From NCBI RefSeq assembly GCF_042654365.1, contig NZ_JBHSGG010000024.1, positions 1 to 64,000 of the forward strand: a stretch of DNA of 64,000 nt. The letters are read 5' to 3'. Shown here in pieces: positions 1-9,567 of the stretch. This DNA is from Coralloluteibacterium thermophilum. GTDB lineage: Bacteria; Pseudomonadota; Gammaproteobacteria; Xanthomonadales; Xanthomonadaceae. Every line of letters starts with the position of its first letter. The first letter of the stretch is position 1. Below the pieces are notes generated by a model, which was not told where the DNA came from, did no database searches, and was given only the letters and a program-made list of their open reading frames with translations. The position numbers and the translations under genes were made by a program.

Positions 1-311
1 CGGCCTCCGCGGCCGCGCAGCCCGCCGCGCGCGCTCCCGCGCCGGCGGCCGCGGCCGCGGAGCGTGCGGCGCCGAGCGCCGGCTTCGCGGTGCAGGTGGG
101 TGCCTTCCGTTCCGAGGGCGACGCCAACGCGCTGCGCGACCGCCTGCGCGGCGCCGGCTTCAGCGCGCTGGTGGAGCGCGCGCAGACCGACGCCGGCACC
201 GTGTTCCGGGTGCGCGCGGGCCCGACCGCCAACCGTGCCGAGGCGGACCGCCTGCGTGCGCAGCTGGCCGAGCGCCTGCAGCTCACCGGCAACGTCGTCT
301 CCTACCCGTAA
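1..311 (+). CDS. SPOR-domain protein, C-terminal part (DedD-like)
   Basis: The window opens inside this gene, so the start is missing. The visible part is an Ala/Pro-rich linker followed by a SPOR domain (GFAVQVGAFRSEGDANALR near the start, ending NVVSYP). SPOR domains bind denuded septal peptidoglycan glycan strands, which places the protein in the periplasm at the division site. It is followed 26 bp later by cvpA and then purF. That order matches the dedD-cvpA-purF arrangement known in gammaproteobacteria, so a DedD-like identity is likely. The N-terminal membrane anchor expected for DedD cannot be seen. Confidence 0.8.
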   Translation, partial: ASAAAQPAARAPAPAAAAAERAAPSAGFAVQVGAFRSEGDANALRDRLRGAGFSALVERAQTDAGTVFRVRAGPTANRAEADRLRAQLAERLQLTGNVVSYP

Positions 312-336
312 CACCGCCCGAACACCGGACCCGCGC

Positions 337-906
337 GTGAGCCTGAACTGGGCCGATCTCGTCCTCATCGGCATCCTCGCGCTGTCCACGCTGATCGGCC
401 TGGTCCGCGGCTTCCTGGTGGAGGCGCTGTCGCTGGCGATCTGGGCTGCGGCGTTCTGGCTGGCCTTCACCTACGGGCATGCGGCCACGGCACTGTTCGC
501 CGGGGTGGAACCGCCCTCGGCGCGGCTGGTGCTGGGCTACGCGACGGTGTTCGTCGGGGCGATCCTGGTCGGCGGCCTGCTCACCTGGCTGCTGTCCCGG
601 CTGATCCGGGTGAGCGGCCTGTCCGGCACGGACCGCCTGCTCGGCATGCTGTTCGGCCTGCTGCGGGGCGCCGCGCTGGGCTGCGTACTGGTGCTGGTGC
701 TGGGCTTCACGGCCCTGCCGCAGGACCCCTGGTGGGCCGAGTCCCGCCTGCTGCCGCAGTTCGAGCGCGGTGCGGCCTGGATGGCCACTTGGCTCCCGGA
801 CTGGGCGGCCGCATCTATCGATTTCCGTCCGGAACCGGCTCCGCCGGCTCCGGCTCCGCCCGGGACGGCCGATGCCGTACCCGGGCCCGACGTTCCAGAG
901 GTCTGA
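337..906 (+). CDS. cvpA: CvpA family membrane protein
   Basis: A 189-residue protein from a GTG start; the frame is open further upstream, but the conserved N-terminus (VSLNWADLVLIGILALSTL) begins here. It has four predicted hydrophobic segments in the first 130 residues, the GLVRGF motif after the first helix and a Pro/Ala-rich C-terminal tail, as in the colicin V production protein family. CvpA is an inner-membrane protein needed for envelope homeostasis and colicin V export. It ends 4 bp before purF, its usual partner, so the two are surely co-transcribed. The start is inferred from family alignment by eye. Confidence 0.9.
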   Translation: MSLNWADLVLIGILALSTLIGLVRGFLVEALSLAIWAAAFWLAFTYGHAATALFAGVEPPSARLVLGYATVFVGAILVGGLLTWLLSRLIRVSGLSGTDRLLGMLFGLLRGAALGCVLVLVLGFTALPQDPWWAESRLLPQFERGAAWMATWLPDWAAASIDFRPEPAPPAPAPPGTADAVPGPDVPEV

Positions 907-910
907 CCTT

Positions 911-2376
<1,466 letters not shown>

Positions 2377-2380
<4 letters not shown>

Positions 2381-2724
2381 GCCGGACGCTCCGCATCGTC
2401 CAGGACGCCCGGGTCGGGGCGCCGGCGCCGCCCTCGGGCGACGGCGACACCCTGCTGCAGGCGGCGGAGGTGGAGTTCGTGTTCGCCTTCACCCGGCGCG
2501 CGGCAGCGGGCGCCTTCGTCGAGGCGGTCGAGCTGCTCTCGGAGTTCCGCGTGGAGCCGCCCTTCGACCGCGACGACGGCTGGCATCGCGCGCGGGTGCT
2601 GCGGGTCATGGTGCCGCGCCAGGCGGAGGTCGCGGCCTGCGTGCGCCGGCTGGCGGGCATCGCGGAACCCTTCGGCGGCCTGCCCGACAGCTGGGGCTGC
2701 ATCCAGGTCGATCGCCTCAACTGA
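2377..2724 (+). CDS. Small RraB-like protein
   Basis: A 115-residue acidic protein starting at TTG 2377, which overlaps the purF TGA (TTGA). A good ribosome-binding site (GGAAGGAAGG) lies just upstream and supports this start. The C-terminal half (a DDGWHRARV stretch, then PDSWGCIQVD) is reminiscent of the RraB/DUF1260 fold, regulators that inhibit RNase E. The similarity is weak by eye and the identification is tentative. It is followed 1 bp later by the ferritin-like gene, so purF and the next two genes form one unit. Confidence 0.6.
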
Positions 2725-2725
2725 G

Positions 2726-3541
2726 ATGGCGCGCAGCCTCTTCGAGCACGCCCGCGCCTGCCTCGACGCCGACACCGTCGAGCGCAAGCTGGCGCTCACC
2801 GCGGAGGGCTTCGCGGCCTTCCAGTGCGGCGACCTCCTGCCCGATGCCGACGCGCCCCCGCCGGCGCCCATCCGCATGCCGGGACGGCCGCCGCGGCCGC
2901 GCCTGGTCGAGCCGCGCGCGCTCGCGCAGCGCGGGCTCGGCACGCCGGAGGGGCGTCGCGCCTTCCTGCACGCCATCGCCCACATCGAGTTCAATGCCAT
3001 CGATCTGGCCTGGGACGCAGCCTACCGCTTCCGCGGCATGCCGGCCGCGTACTACGCCGACTGGGTGCGGATCGCCGCCGACGAGGCGCGGCACTTCGCG
3101 CTGCTGCAGGCACGGCTGGCCGAGCTCGGCGCCGCCTACGGCGATTTCGATGCGCACAACGGCCTGTGGGAGATGGCCGAGCAGACCGCGCACAGCTGCC
3201 TGGCGCGCATGGCCCTGGTGCCGCGCGTGCTCGAGGCGCGCGGGCTCGACGTCACGCCGGGCATGATCGCCCGCCTGCGCCACATGGGCGACGACGCCAC
3301 CGTCGCCATCCTCGAGACCATCCTCGACGAGGAGGTGCCGCACGTGGCCGCCGGCAGCCGCTGGTTCCACTGGTGCTGCGAGCGCGAGGGCGTGGCGCCG
3401 GAGCCGACCTTCCGCGACCTCCTGTCCAGGTACGCCCGCGGCTCGCTGCGCGGCCCCTTCAACGTCGAGGCACGCATGGCGGCGGGGTTCGGCCCCGAGG
3501 AGCTGGCCGCGCTGGAGGCGCTGGCGCCGCCGCCGCGCTAG
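2726..3541 (+). CDS. DUF455 ferritin-like protein
   Basis: A 271-residue protein of the DUF455 family, which adopts a ferritin-like four-helix fold with a di-iron site. Candidate metal ligands are visible in helical stretches: HAIAHIEFNAIDLA, AADEARHFALL and ETILDEEVPHV, each with the E-x-x-H pattern of di-iron carboxylate proteins. The substrate is unknown; relatedness to MiaE-type tRNA hydroxylases has been suggested for this fold. It begins 1 bp after the preceding gene and ends before a convergent pilin gene. Confidence 0.85.
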   Translation: MARSLFEHARACLDADTVERKLALTAEGFAAFQCGDLLPDADAPPPAPIRMPGRPPRPRLVEPRALAQRGLGTPEGRRAFLHAIAHIEFNAIDLAWDAAYRFRGMPAAYYADWVRIAADEARHFALLQARLAELGAAYGDFDAHNGLWEMAEQTAHSCLARMALVPRVLEARGLDVTPGMIARLRHMGDDATVAILETILDEEVPHVAAGSRWFHWCCEREGVAPEPTFRDLLSRYARGSLRGPFNVEARMAAGFGPEELAALEALAPPPR

Positions 3542-3570
3542 CCGGGGCGCGCCGGGTCCCCCTGTGCCCG

Positions 3571-5754
3571 CTACAGGTAGCGCGTCCACAGGACGGCCGC
3601 CTCGAACGCGTCCGGCTCCGCCGCGGGGGGCTCGGGACAGGTGCCGGTCGCGGCGCAGGGCGGGACGATCGGCCGGTAGCCCGTGGGCAGGTTCCGCAGG
3701 TCGATCGTGGTGCTGCCGCTCATCCGGTGCGCGGCCACGCTCAGCGACAGCGCGCTGATGCTGCCGTGGATCGTCGAGTCGCCGCCGCTGGAGTAGCGGT
3801 TGCCGGCGAGCAGGCTGCCGAAGATGCGGTTGGACGCGCCGAGCACGACGTCGCCGCCGACGTAGCGCCCCGCGGCGTCGTAGCTGCCGGCGAGCAGGGC
3901 GTAGTGGCCCAGCCCGGCGTTGCCGGGATCGCGCAGGGCGCGGGCGGCCGTGTCGCAGTAGTCGGCGGGATGGCGCCCGGGGAAGGCGGGATGCGTGCAG
4001 ATGCCGTTCGGGGCGTAGCGGCCGGTCGCCCCGTCCGCGGTGCGGGTGCCGTCGTAGCCGGCGTACGCGAGCGCGTAGACCGAGACCGACCCGCCGGTGG
4101 AGACGGTCCGGGTCGCGACGAAGGTGTTGAAGTAGGTGCCGTTGGCGATGTGCAGGCTGCCCTCGAACCAGGCGATGCCCGGCGCGAAGCCGATGCCGTT
4201 CAGCGTCCAGGTCCGGGTCGAGGCGTCGTAGGCGATGCAGTTGTTGTAGGTCGAGTGGCCGACGCAGAACGTACCCGGCGGGTCCAGCACGGGCGGGCGG
4301 CAGCGCGGCGCCGACGGCGAGGAGCCGGCCGCCAGTTCCCTGCACATGAAGTCCCTGTAGCCCCGGTTCCAGCCGGTCTCCGCGGTGTTGTCGTAGTCGC
4401 CGATGAAGTAGGTGCCGTCGGCGATGCCGGCGACCTCGCGCACCGTGACCACCCGGTAGCCGTTGCGGTCGATGTTGAAGGCGTAGTGCGCCGCGGCCTC
4501 CACGTCGTAGGCGTTGAAGCTGGCGGCCTCCAGGGTCACCGGCGAGACGGGGGAGATGGCGACCTGGAGGCCCGGCTGGACGCGCACGCCATGCCAGGCG
4601 GGGCGGTTCCCGGTGCACTGCGCCGCCGCGCCGCCCGCGCTGCCGCCGACCAGGCCCGATTCGCTGCCGCCGCAGTTGTCGTCCACCAGGTGGCCGCTCG
4701 CGCGCAGGCCGTCTTCCTCCGCGATGGAGCCGGAGTGGATGCGCACGCTGCCGGCCGCGGCGACGCGCCGGGCGCCGGCATTGCCCTGCAGGTCCACGGC
4801 ATAGGGGAGGCCGTCGGCGTCGAGCGCGACCGGGCCGCAGAGCCGCGTCCGGTCGCCGCGGTCGCTGCTGCCGATGGCGGCGACCTCGCCCAGCAGCACG
4901 CCGCCGTCGGCGACCACCGAGCCGTTGGCCCTGACCGTCGCGTCGCGGGCGCTGGCGCCGCCGCTCACGCAGATGTCGCCGCGCGCCATGACCGCCCGCG
5001 TCGCCGAGACCGAACCGTCGAAGCGGATGTCGCCGTTGGAGCGCAGCGTCCCGAAGCGCGAGCCGCTGGAGATCTGGACCGAGCCCGTGCTCCAGATCGT
5101 GTCCACGCCGGTGATGGTGTTGCCGCCGGTGGTCAGGTCGCCCCGCACGTTGATCTGGTACTCGGTGTCGGTGTCCTTGAGCACGGCGATGCTGCCGGAG
5201 AGGTTCAGGTCGTCGTTGAAGGTGACGACGGCGTTGGACGGCGGCACGCCGCCGCCGCCGTCGGGCGTTGCGTCGTCCGGCTCCTCCGCCCCGGCCTCGT
5301 ACACGACCTCCAGGGTCGCCGTGGTCTGCGCGGTGTTGCCGGCACCGGCCTCGCCGGTGATCTCCGCCGTGACCCGGTACACCCCGGGCGTGGCGGTGCG
5401 GCAGATCCGCGTCAGCCGGGCGCGCGGCACGCCGATGGCGGCGGTGCCGCCGACCTCCATGTCGAGGGCGGTGGGTGCGGCACCGCAACTGTCCTCCCAG
5501 GCGTCGCCGGCCGGTGGGCCGGTCCAGGCGGCGAGGGCGTCGGGCCCGGCCGCGCGCAGGGCCAGGCGCAGGGCCTCCACGCCCCGCCAGGCCGCACCCT
5601 GCGCGGCAGTGGCGGCGTGGGTGGTCAGCTGGCGCTGCTGGCTGCCGCGCAGGGCGTGGGCCGCGGCCAGGGCGGTGACGGCGAGGGCGAGGCCGATCAG
5701 GAGGATGATCAGCAGGGTCGCCATCCCGTGCTGGCGGCGCGCCGGGGCCCTCAT
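3571..5754 (-). CDS. pilX: Oversized PilX-like minor pilin with bactofilin-like repeats
   Basis: A 727-residue protein, last gene of the minor-pilin operon, overlapping the PilW stop by ATGA. The N-terminus is type IV pilin-like: a short basic leader, then a hydrophobic helix (MATLLIILLIGLALAVTALA). Pilin Glu5 is absent. After about residue 180 come many short Gly/Ser/Val-rich repeats such as GDICVSG and ANGSVVADGG, typical of a beta-solenoid and like bactofilin or polymer-forming proteins. The C-terminal part has many Cys residues and ends in MSGSTTIDLRNLP. PilX proteins are usually about 200 residues, so this is a large exposed extension, perhaps a tip or adhesive element. No PilY1 gene is present here. 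Function is inferred from position and N-terminus. Confidence 0.8.
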   Translation of the reverse strand: MRAPARRQHGMATLLIILLIGLALAVTALAAAHALRGSQQRQLTTHAATAAQGAAWRGVEALRLALRAAGPDALAAWTGPPAGDAWEDSCGAAPTALDMEVGGTAAIGVPRARLTRICRTATPGVYRVTAEITGEAGAGNTAQTTATLEVVYEAGAEEPDDATPDGGGGVPPSNAVVTFNDDLNLSGSIAVLKDTDTEYQINVRGDLTTGGNTITGVDTIWSTGSVQISSGSRFGTLRSNGDIRFDGSVSATRAVMARGDICVSGGASARDATVRANGSVVADGGVLLGEVAAIGSSDRGDRTRLCGPVALDADGLPYAVDLQGNAGARRVAAAGSVRIHSGSIAEEDGLRASGHLVDDNCGGSESGLVGGSAGGAAAQCTGNRPAWHGVRVQPGLQVAISPVSPVTLEAASFNAYDVEAAAHYAFNIDRNGYRVVTVREVAGIADGTYFIGDYDNTAETGWNRGYRDFMCRELAAGSSPSAPRCRPPVLDPPGTFCVGHSTYNNCIAYDASTRTWTLNGIGFAPGIAWFEGSLHIANGTYFNTFVATRTVSTGGSVSVYALAYAGYDGTRTADGATGRYAPNGICTHPAFPGRHPADYCDTAARALRDPGNAGLGHYALLAGSYDAAGRYVGGDVVLGASNRIFGSLLAGNRYSSGGDSTIHGSISALSLSVAAHRMSGSTTIDLRNLPTGYRPIVPPCAATGTCPEPPAAEPDAFEAAVLWTRYL

Positions 5755-6464
5755 GGCGATGCCGCCCCGGCCGCGCTCGTGCCGACCGCGATGTTCGACA
5801 GGCAGGCGGTGAACAGGACGCCCTCGCCGTCGCGCAGCACCAGGCGCTGCGCGAGCGGGCGGGGCGCCGCCGGGTCGAAGGCCTGCTGCGCGAAGGGCAG
5901 GGTGCAGGTGCCCTCCAGCTGGAAGCGGGCGTCGGCGAGGGTGGCGACGCGGGCCTCGTCGAGGACGCTGCCGTCGCGCGCCCGCGGGACGAAGAAGGCC
6001 GCCGCCGACGACAGCGGCTGGAGGTCCGCGTCCGCCCAGGTCGTGCCGGCGGCACCGGTGCAGGGCCGGGGCGGCAGCCAGTACAGGCCGGGGGCGTCGC
6101 CGCGCGTGGCCAGGCGCAGCCCTGCGCAGGCGTCGGTGACCAGGTCCGGCCGGAACCGCCAGACCACCTGGGCGACGCCGGGCGCCGGCTCTGCGATGGC
6201 GAGCAGCGCACCGTCCGGCGTGCCCGGGGTGCGTTCGATGCCGAACCCGGCCTGCTGCAGCTCGATCTGGACCGCCAGCAGGGCCGAGGCCAGCTGCCCG
6301 TCGCGCTGGCTGGTGCCGATGGCCTCGACCGAGATGTCGATCATCAGCCTGTAGACCGCCAGCATGGAGAGGATGGCGAGCAGCGAGATCAGCAGCCCGA
6401 CCATCATCCCCACCAGCCCGATGCCCGACTGGGGCGGCGGCATGCGGGCACGCCGCGGGTTCAT
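5751..6464 (-). CDS. pilW: PilW-like minor pilin
   Basis: A 237-residue protein with a short basic leader and a prepilin-like hydrophobic helix (SGIGLVGMMVGLLISLLA). The glycine before the helix would be the PilD cleavage site. Position 5 after it is Gly rather than the usual Glu. The rest is a typical PilW body with paired Cys residues (DACAGL, RPCTGA, EGTCTL, TACLSN). The start at 6464 overlaps the PilV stop codon (ATGA), so translation is coupled. Minor pilins prime pilus assembly at the inner membrane. Confidence 0.85.
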   Translation of the reverse strand: MNPRRARMPPPQSGIGLVGMMVGLLISLLAILSMLAVYRLMIDISVEAIGTSQRDGQLASALLAVQIELQQAGFGIERTPGTPDGALLAIAEPAPGVAQVVWRFRPDLVTDACAGLRLATRGDAPGLYWLPPRPCTGAAGTTWADADLQPLSSAAAFFVPRARDGSVLDEARVATLADARFQLEGTCTLPFAQQAFDPAAPRPLAQRLVLRDGEGVLFTACLSNIAVGTSAAGAASP

Positions 6465-6874
6465 TGCCGCGTCCCGAGCGTCAGGGGCGGGTCGGCGCCG
6501 CCGCCCGTACCGAGGCCGAGCGCCTCCGCGTCGGCCTCGATGACGATCGCCGCCGGCGGCGTCACGGTGTAGCCCGCGCCGCCGATGGAGAGGGTGAGCG
6601 GCGCGGCGGCGGCGCACTCGACCTCCGCAGCGGGTCCGTCCGGCAGGGAGAGCGGCAGCGCGGTGCCGCACAGGGACAGGCCCTCGTCCAGCAGCGCGTT
6701 GCGCAGTTCGACCAGCGCGATCTGGCTCACCCGGGCCTGGCGCTGGCTGTCCATGATGCGCGCGGTCAGGTGGGCGATGCCGCCGCCCACCAGCGCGGCG
6801 ACCAGCACGCCGATCAGCGCGTCCAGCAGGATGTCGCCGCGCTGGCGACGGAGGCGGTCACAGCAGGTCGACAT
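6461..6874 (-). CDS. pilV: PilV-like minor pilin
   Basis: A 137-residue protein. The leader ends at RRQRG and is followed by DILLDALIGVLVAALVGGG, a prepilin-type N-terminus with Asp where most pilins have Glu5. The start is set at 6874 because it yields a short leader and a 17-bp overlap with fimT, fitting the compact operon. The globular part is small and has two Cys. By position (fimT, this gene, pilW, pilX) it is PilV. Confidence 0.8.
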   Translation of the reverse strand: MSTCCDRLRRQRGDILLDALIGVLVAALVGGGIAHLTARIMDSQRQARVSQIALVELRNALLDEGLSLCGTALPLSLPDGPAAEVECAAAAPLTLSIGGAGYTVTPPAAIVIEADAEALGLGTGGGADPPLTLGTRQ

Positions 6875-7385
6875 CGAGCGGGTCCAGGTTGCCGACGCCC
6901 ACCGCGAGCGCACGCACGCCGGGTGGCAGCGCGCATTCGCCGCTGCCGAGCGGGCGGCCGCGGGTGTCGAAGGCGACGCAGCGGAAGGCGCCGCCGTGCC
7001 CGGCCAGGCGCAGCGAGACGTCGCCGGCCAGCGGCGGGCTCTGCCAGGCGGGGGGCTCGGCGCCCGTCGGCCAGGTGCCGTCGGCGCGGCGCTGGACGAC
7101 CCGCAGCCCGTGCGTGCCGGCGTCGTAGGCGAGGCGCGCGGCCTCGACCGGCGCACCCGCGGCATCGGTGGTGAGGCCGTGCGGATTGCGCAGGGCCAGC
7201 GCCCGGGCGTGCCCGATGCCCTCCATCAGCTGGCTGCGCATCTGCAGTTGCCGATTGCCGTCCGTCCACGCGCGGGCGAAGGGCAGGGCCGCCAGCGCCA
7301 GCAGCGCGACGATCAGCAGGGTGACGACCAGCTCGATCAGCGTGAACCCGCGCTGCGGCCGGGATGGGGCGGGTGCGGCTACCAT
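6858..7385 (-). CDS. fimT: FimT/GspH-type minor pilin
   Basis: A 175-residue prepilin with a classic cleavage motif: RPQRG followed by FTLIELVVTLLIVALLALA, including Glu5. The C-terminal region resembles the GspH/FimT beta-rich domain and contains a pair of Cys residues (FRCVAF, GECALP). It starts 1 bp before the pilE-like stop (plus-strand 7379-7381). FimT proteins are minor pilins of type IV pili; in related xanthomonads some bind DNA during uptake. That role is not shown here. Confidence 0.88.
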   Translation of the reverse strand: MVAAPAPSRPQRGFTLIELVVTLLIVALLALAALPFARAWTDGNRQLQMRSQLMEGIGHARALALRNPHGLTTDAAGAPVEAARLAYDAGTHGLRVVQRRADGTWPTGAEPPAWQSPPLAGDVSLRLAGHGGAFRCVAFDTRGRPLGSGECALPPGVRALAVGVGNLDPLDVDLL

Positions 7386-7768
7386 CCGCCGCTCCCCGTA
7401 CCGGGGCAGTCATTGGCGCTCCGGCTGCCGTTGGCGGTCAGGCGCAGGGTGCAGCCCGCGAGCCTGCCGGCGCCCGCCGCGGTCAGCGTATAGCCCTCGC
7501 TGGGCGCGTAGTCGAAGCGGAAGTCGCCGTCGTCGGAGGCGGGCGCGAAGCCCTGGCGGGCCGCGGCGGCGTCGGCGGGAAAGCGCAGCGTCCGCTGCCG
7601 GTGGTTCTCGACCACGGCCGACCAGGCCAGCAGGTCGCTCTGGGCCAGGCGGACCTTGCTGCGCAGGATGTAGTTGCCGTAGGCGGGCACGGCGATGGCC
7701 GCCAGGATGGCGACGATGGCCACCACCACCATCACTTCCACGAGGGTGAAGCCACGGCTGGCCCGCAT
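7379..7768 (-). CDS. pilE: PilE-like minor pilin
   Basis: A 129-residue prepilin that leads the operon. The start at 7768 gives a six-residue leader (MRASRG) before FTLVEVMVVVAIVAILAAIA, with Glu5 present. The tail has a disulfide-type Cys pair (GCTLRL and NDCPGT), as in PilE-like pilins of xanthomonads. An in-frame start 93 bp upstream would give an implausibly long leader and is not preferred. The operon order pilE, fimT, pilV, pilW, pilX is that of minor-pilin clusters needed for pilus priming. Confidence 0.87.
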   Translation of the reverse strand: MRASRGFTLVEVMVVVAIVAILAAIAVPAYGNYILRSKVRLAQSDLLAWSAVVENHRQRTLRFPADAAAARQGFAPASDDGDFRFDYAPSEGYTLTAAGAGRLAGCTLRLTANGSRSANDCPGTGSGGW

Positions 7769-7999
7769 CGCGCGGTCTCCCGTCTGAGCCGGCCGCGTCG
7801 CAGGTTCTCGCAGACCCGCCTGCCCTGTCCGCACGGCCACGGATGCATCGGGCGCGGGCACGGGAGATAGATGGCACGGCCGGCGTCAACGGGAGGTTGA
7901 CCGCAGCCGCGGCGTCCCGTCGCCAGGGCCGCGGTGCGGCGGCCCGGGAGGCTCAGTGTGGTCCGGAGGCCGCGGAACGCCCCGCCGCGGCGGTCGCCC

Positions 8000-8731
8000 T
8001 CAGCCCAGCGCCGACAGCCGGACGGCGTCCCCGTCCACGCGCAGCACCGAGCCCTGGTCGAACCAGTCGCCGAGCACGATCCGCGTGCGTGCGACGCCGC
8101 CCACGTCGAGCGCGTGCACGGCGGGGCGATGGGTGTGCCCGTGGATCATGCGCACGACGCCGTAGCGGGCGAAGGTCGCCTCGACCGTCGCCGGCGTCAC
8201 GTCGGTGACGTCGCCGCCGGGACCGGCGCCCACCTCGGCGAGGTGGGCGCGGCTGGCCTCGCGGGCCTGGCGTGCGAAGGCCAGCCGGGCCTCCAGCGGC
8301 TGCGCGAGGAAGCCGGCCTGCCATGCCGGGTCGCGGGTCTGGCGCCGGAACGCCTGGTAGGCGGCGTCGTCCGTGCAGAGCTGGTCGCCGTGGCCGATCA
8401 GGGTGGGCGTGCCGTAGAGATCCACCACGGCGGGATCGGGCAGCAGGCGCATCCCGGCGCGGGCGGCGTAGGCGTGGCCGATCAGGAAGTCCCGGTTGCC
8501 GTGCTGGAAGGCCACCGGCACCCCTGCGTCGGCGACCTCGCGCAGCCCCGCGGCGACGGCCGCCCCGGCGTCCGAAGGGTCGTCGTCGCCGACCCAGGCC
8601 TCGAACAGGTCGCCCAGCACGTAGAGCGCGTCCGCGCGCATCGCCTCCTCGCGCAGGAAGCGCAGGAAGAGGTCGGTGACGGCCGGGCGCGCATCCTCCA
8701 GATGCAGGTCGGAGACGAACAGCGTGGTCAT
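8000..8731 (-). CDS. lpxH: UDP-2,3-diacylglucosamine diphosphatase
   Basis: A 243-residue metallophosphoesterase that hydrolyses UDP-2,3-diacylglucosamine to lipid X in lipid A synthesis, at the cytoplasmic face of the inner membrane. The calcineurin-like motifs occur in order: SDLHLED, GDLFEAWVGDDD, GNRDFLIG, GHGDQLCTDD and HGHTHRP. Length matches LpxH. It lies 19 bp downstream of the cyclophilin gene on the same strand, and a peptidyl-prolyl isomerase/lpxH pairing is common in gammaproteobacteria. Confidence 0.95.
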   Translation of the reverse strand: MTTLFVSDLHLEDARPAVTDLFLRFLREEAMRADALYVLGDLFEAWVGDDDPSDAGAAVAAGLREVADAGVPVAFQHGNRDFLIGHAYAARAGMRLLPDPAVVDLYGTPTLIGHGDQLCTDDAAYQAFRRQTRDPAWQAGFLAQPLEARLAFARQAREASRAHLAEVGAGPGGDVTDVTPATVEATFARYGVVRMIHGHTHRPAVHALDVGGVARTRIVLGDWFDQGSVLRVDGDAVRLSALG

Positions 8732-8750
8732 GCGGCGCGGCTGCCCGCGC

Positions 8751-9401
8751 TCACTCGGGCGCGTCCAGCAGTTCGACCCGCTCGATGGTGACCGGCGTGG
8801 CGGGCACGTCGCGCTGCAGCGGCGCGCGCGCGCCGGTGGGCACTTCGCGGATGGCGTCCACGACCTCCATGCCGTCGACCACCCTGCCGAACACGGCGTA
8901 GCCGCGGGTGTAGTCGCTCTGCTCCGAGCTGTAGTCGAAGCGCGGGTTGTCCACGACGTTGATGAAGAACTGCGAGGTCGCCGAGTCCGGCTGCGCGGCG
9001 CGCGCCGCCGCGACCATGCCGCGCAGGTTGGAGAGGCCGTTGTTGGACTCGAGCGGGATCGGCGCGCGGGTCGGCTTGGGCTGCATGTCCGGCGTGTAGG
9101 CGCCGCCCTGGATCAGCATGTCCGGGATGACCCGGTGGAAGACGGTGCCGTTGTAGAAGCCGCTGCGCGCGTACTCGGTGAAGTTGCGGACCGTCTGCGG
9201 CGCCTGCTGCGGATACAGCTCGATGGTGATCTCGCCCATCGAGGTGTGCAGCACCGCCCGCGGCCCGCTGACCGGGGCGGCCAGCTCCTCGGCCGTGGGC
9301 ACGCGATCGACCGGCGCTTCCTGCGCGCGCGGAGCGGAGGAGAACAGGCCGCCGCTGGCGAGGAGCAGGGCCGCGGCGAACGCGGGCATGCGCTGGAACA
9401 T
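8751..9401 (-). CDS. Periplasmic cyclophilin-type peptidyl-prolyl isomerase
   Basis: A 216-residue protein with a signal peptide (hydrophobic stretch AFAAALLLASGGLFS, cut near APRAQ), then a cyclophilin domain. Hallmarks are NFTEYARSGFYNGTVFHRV, the active-site Arg in FHRVIP, QGG and SQFFINVVDN. It should catalyse prolyl cis-trans isomerisation in the periplasm, like PpiA. It lies directly upstream of lpxH on the same strand. Confidence 0.92.
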   Translation of the reverse strand: MFQRMPAFAAALLLASGGLFSSAPRAQEAPVDRVPTAEELAAPVSGPRAVLHTSMGEITIELYPQQAPQTVRNFTEYARSGFYNGTVFHRVIPDMLIQGGAYTPDMQPKPTRAPIPLESNNGLSNLRGMVAAARAAQPDSATSQFFINVVDNPRFDYSSEQSDYTRGYAVFGRVVDGMEVVDAIREVPTGARAPLQRDVPATPVTIERVELLDAPE

Positions 9402-9567
9402 GGGGGACTCCGGAAGAACCTGGATCAGGCCGCCATCTTAGCCGAGCGCGCCCGCCGGCCGTGTCGTCGCGGCCCCCGGGCGCGGCCGGGCCGCGCAGCG
9501 CGGGCCCGGCGGCGCGAGGCCGGCAACGGCTAAACTAGCCGGCTTCCCGCAACCGCCCGATCCGCCG

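Noticed and set aside
2717..6354. Very long open frames opposite or overlapping the DUF455 and pilin genes
   Set aside because: They are Arg/Ala/Gly-rich shadow frames caused by high GC content, without domains or sensible starts.
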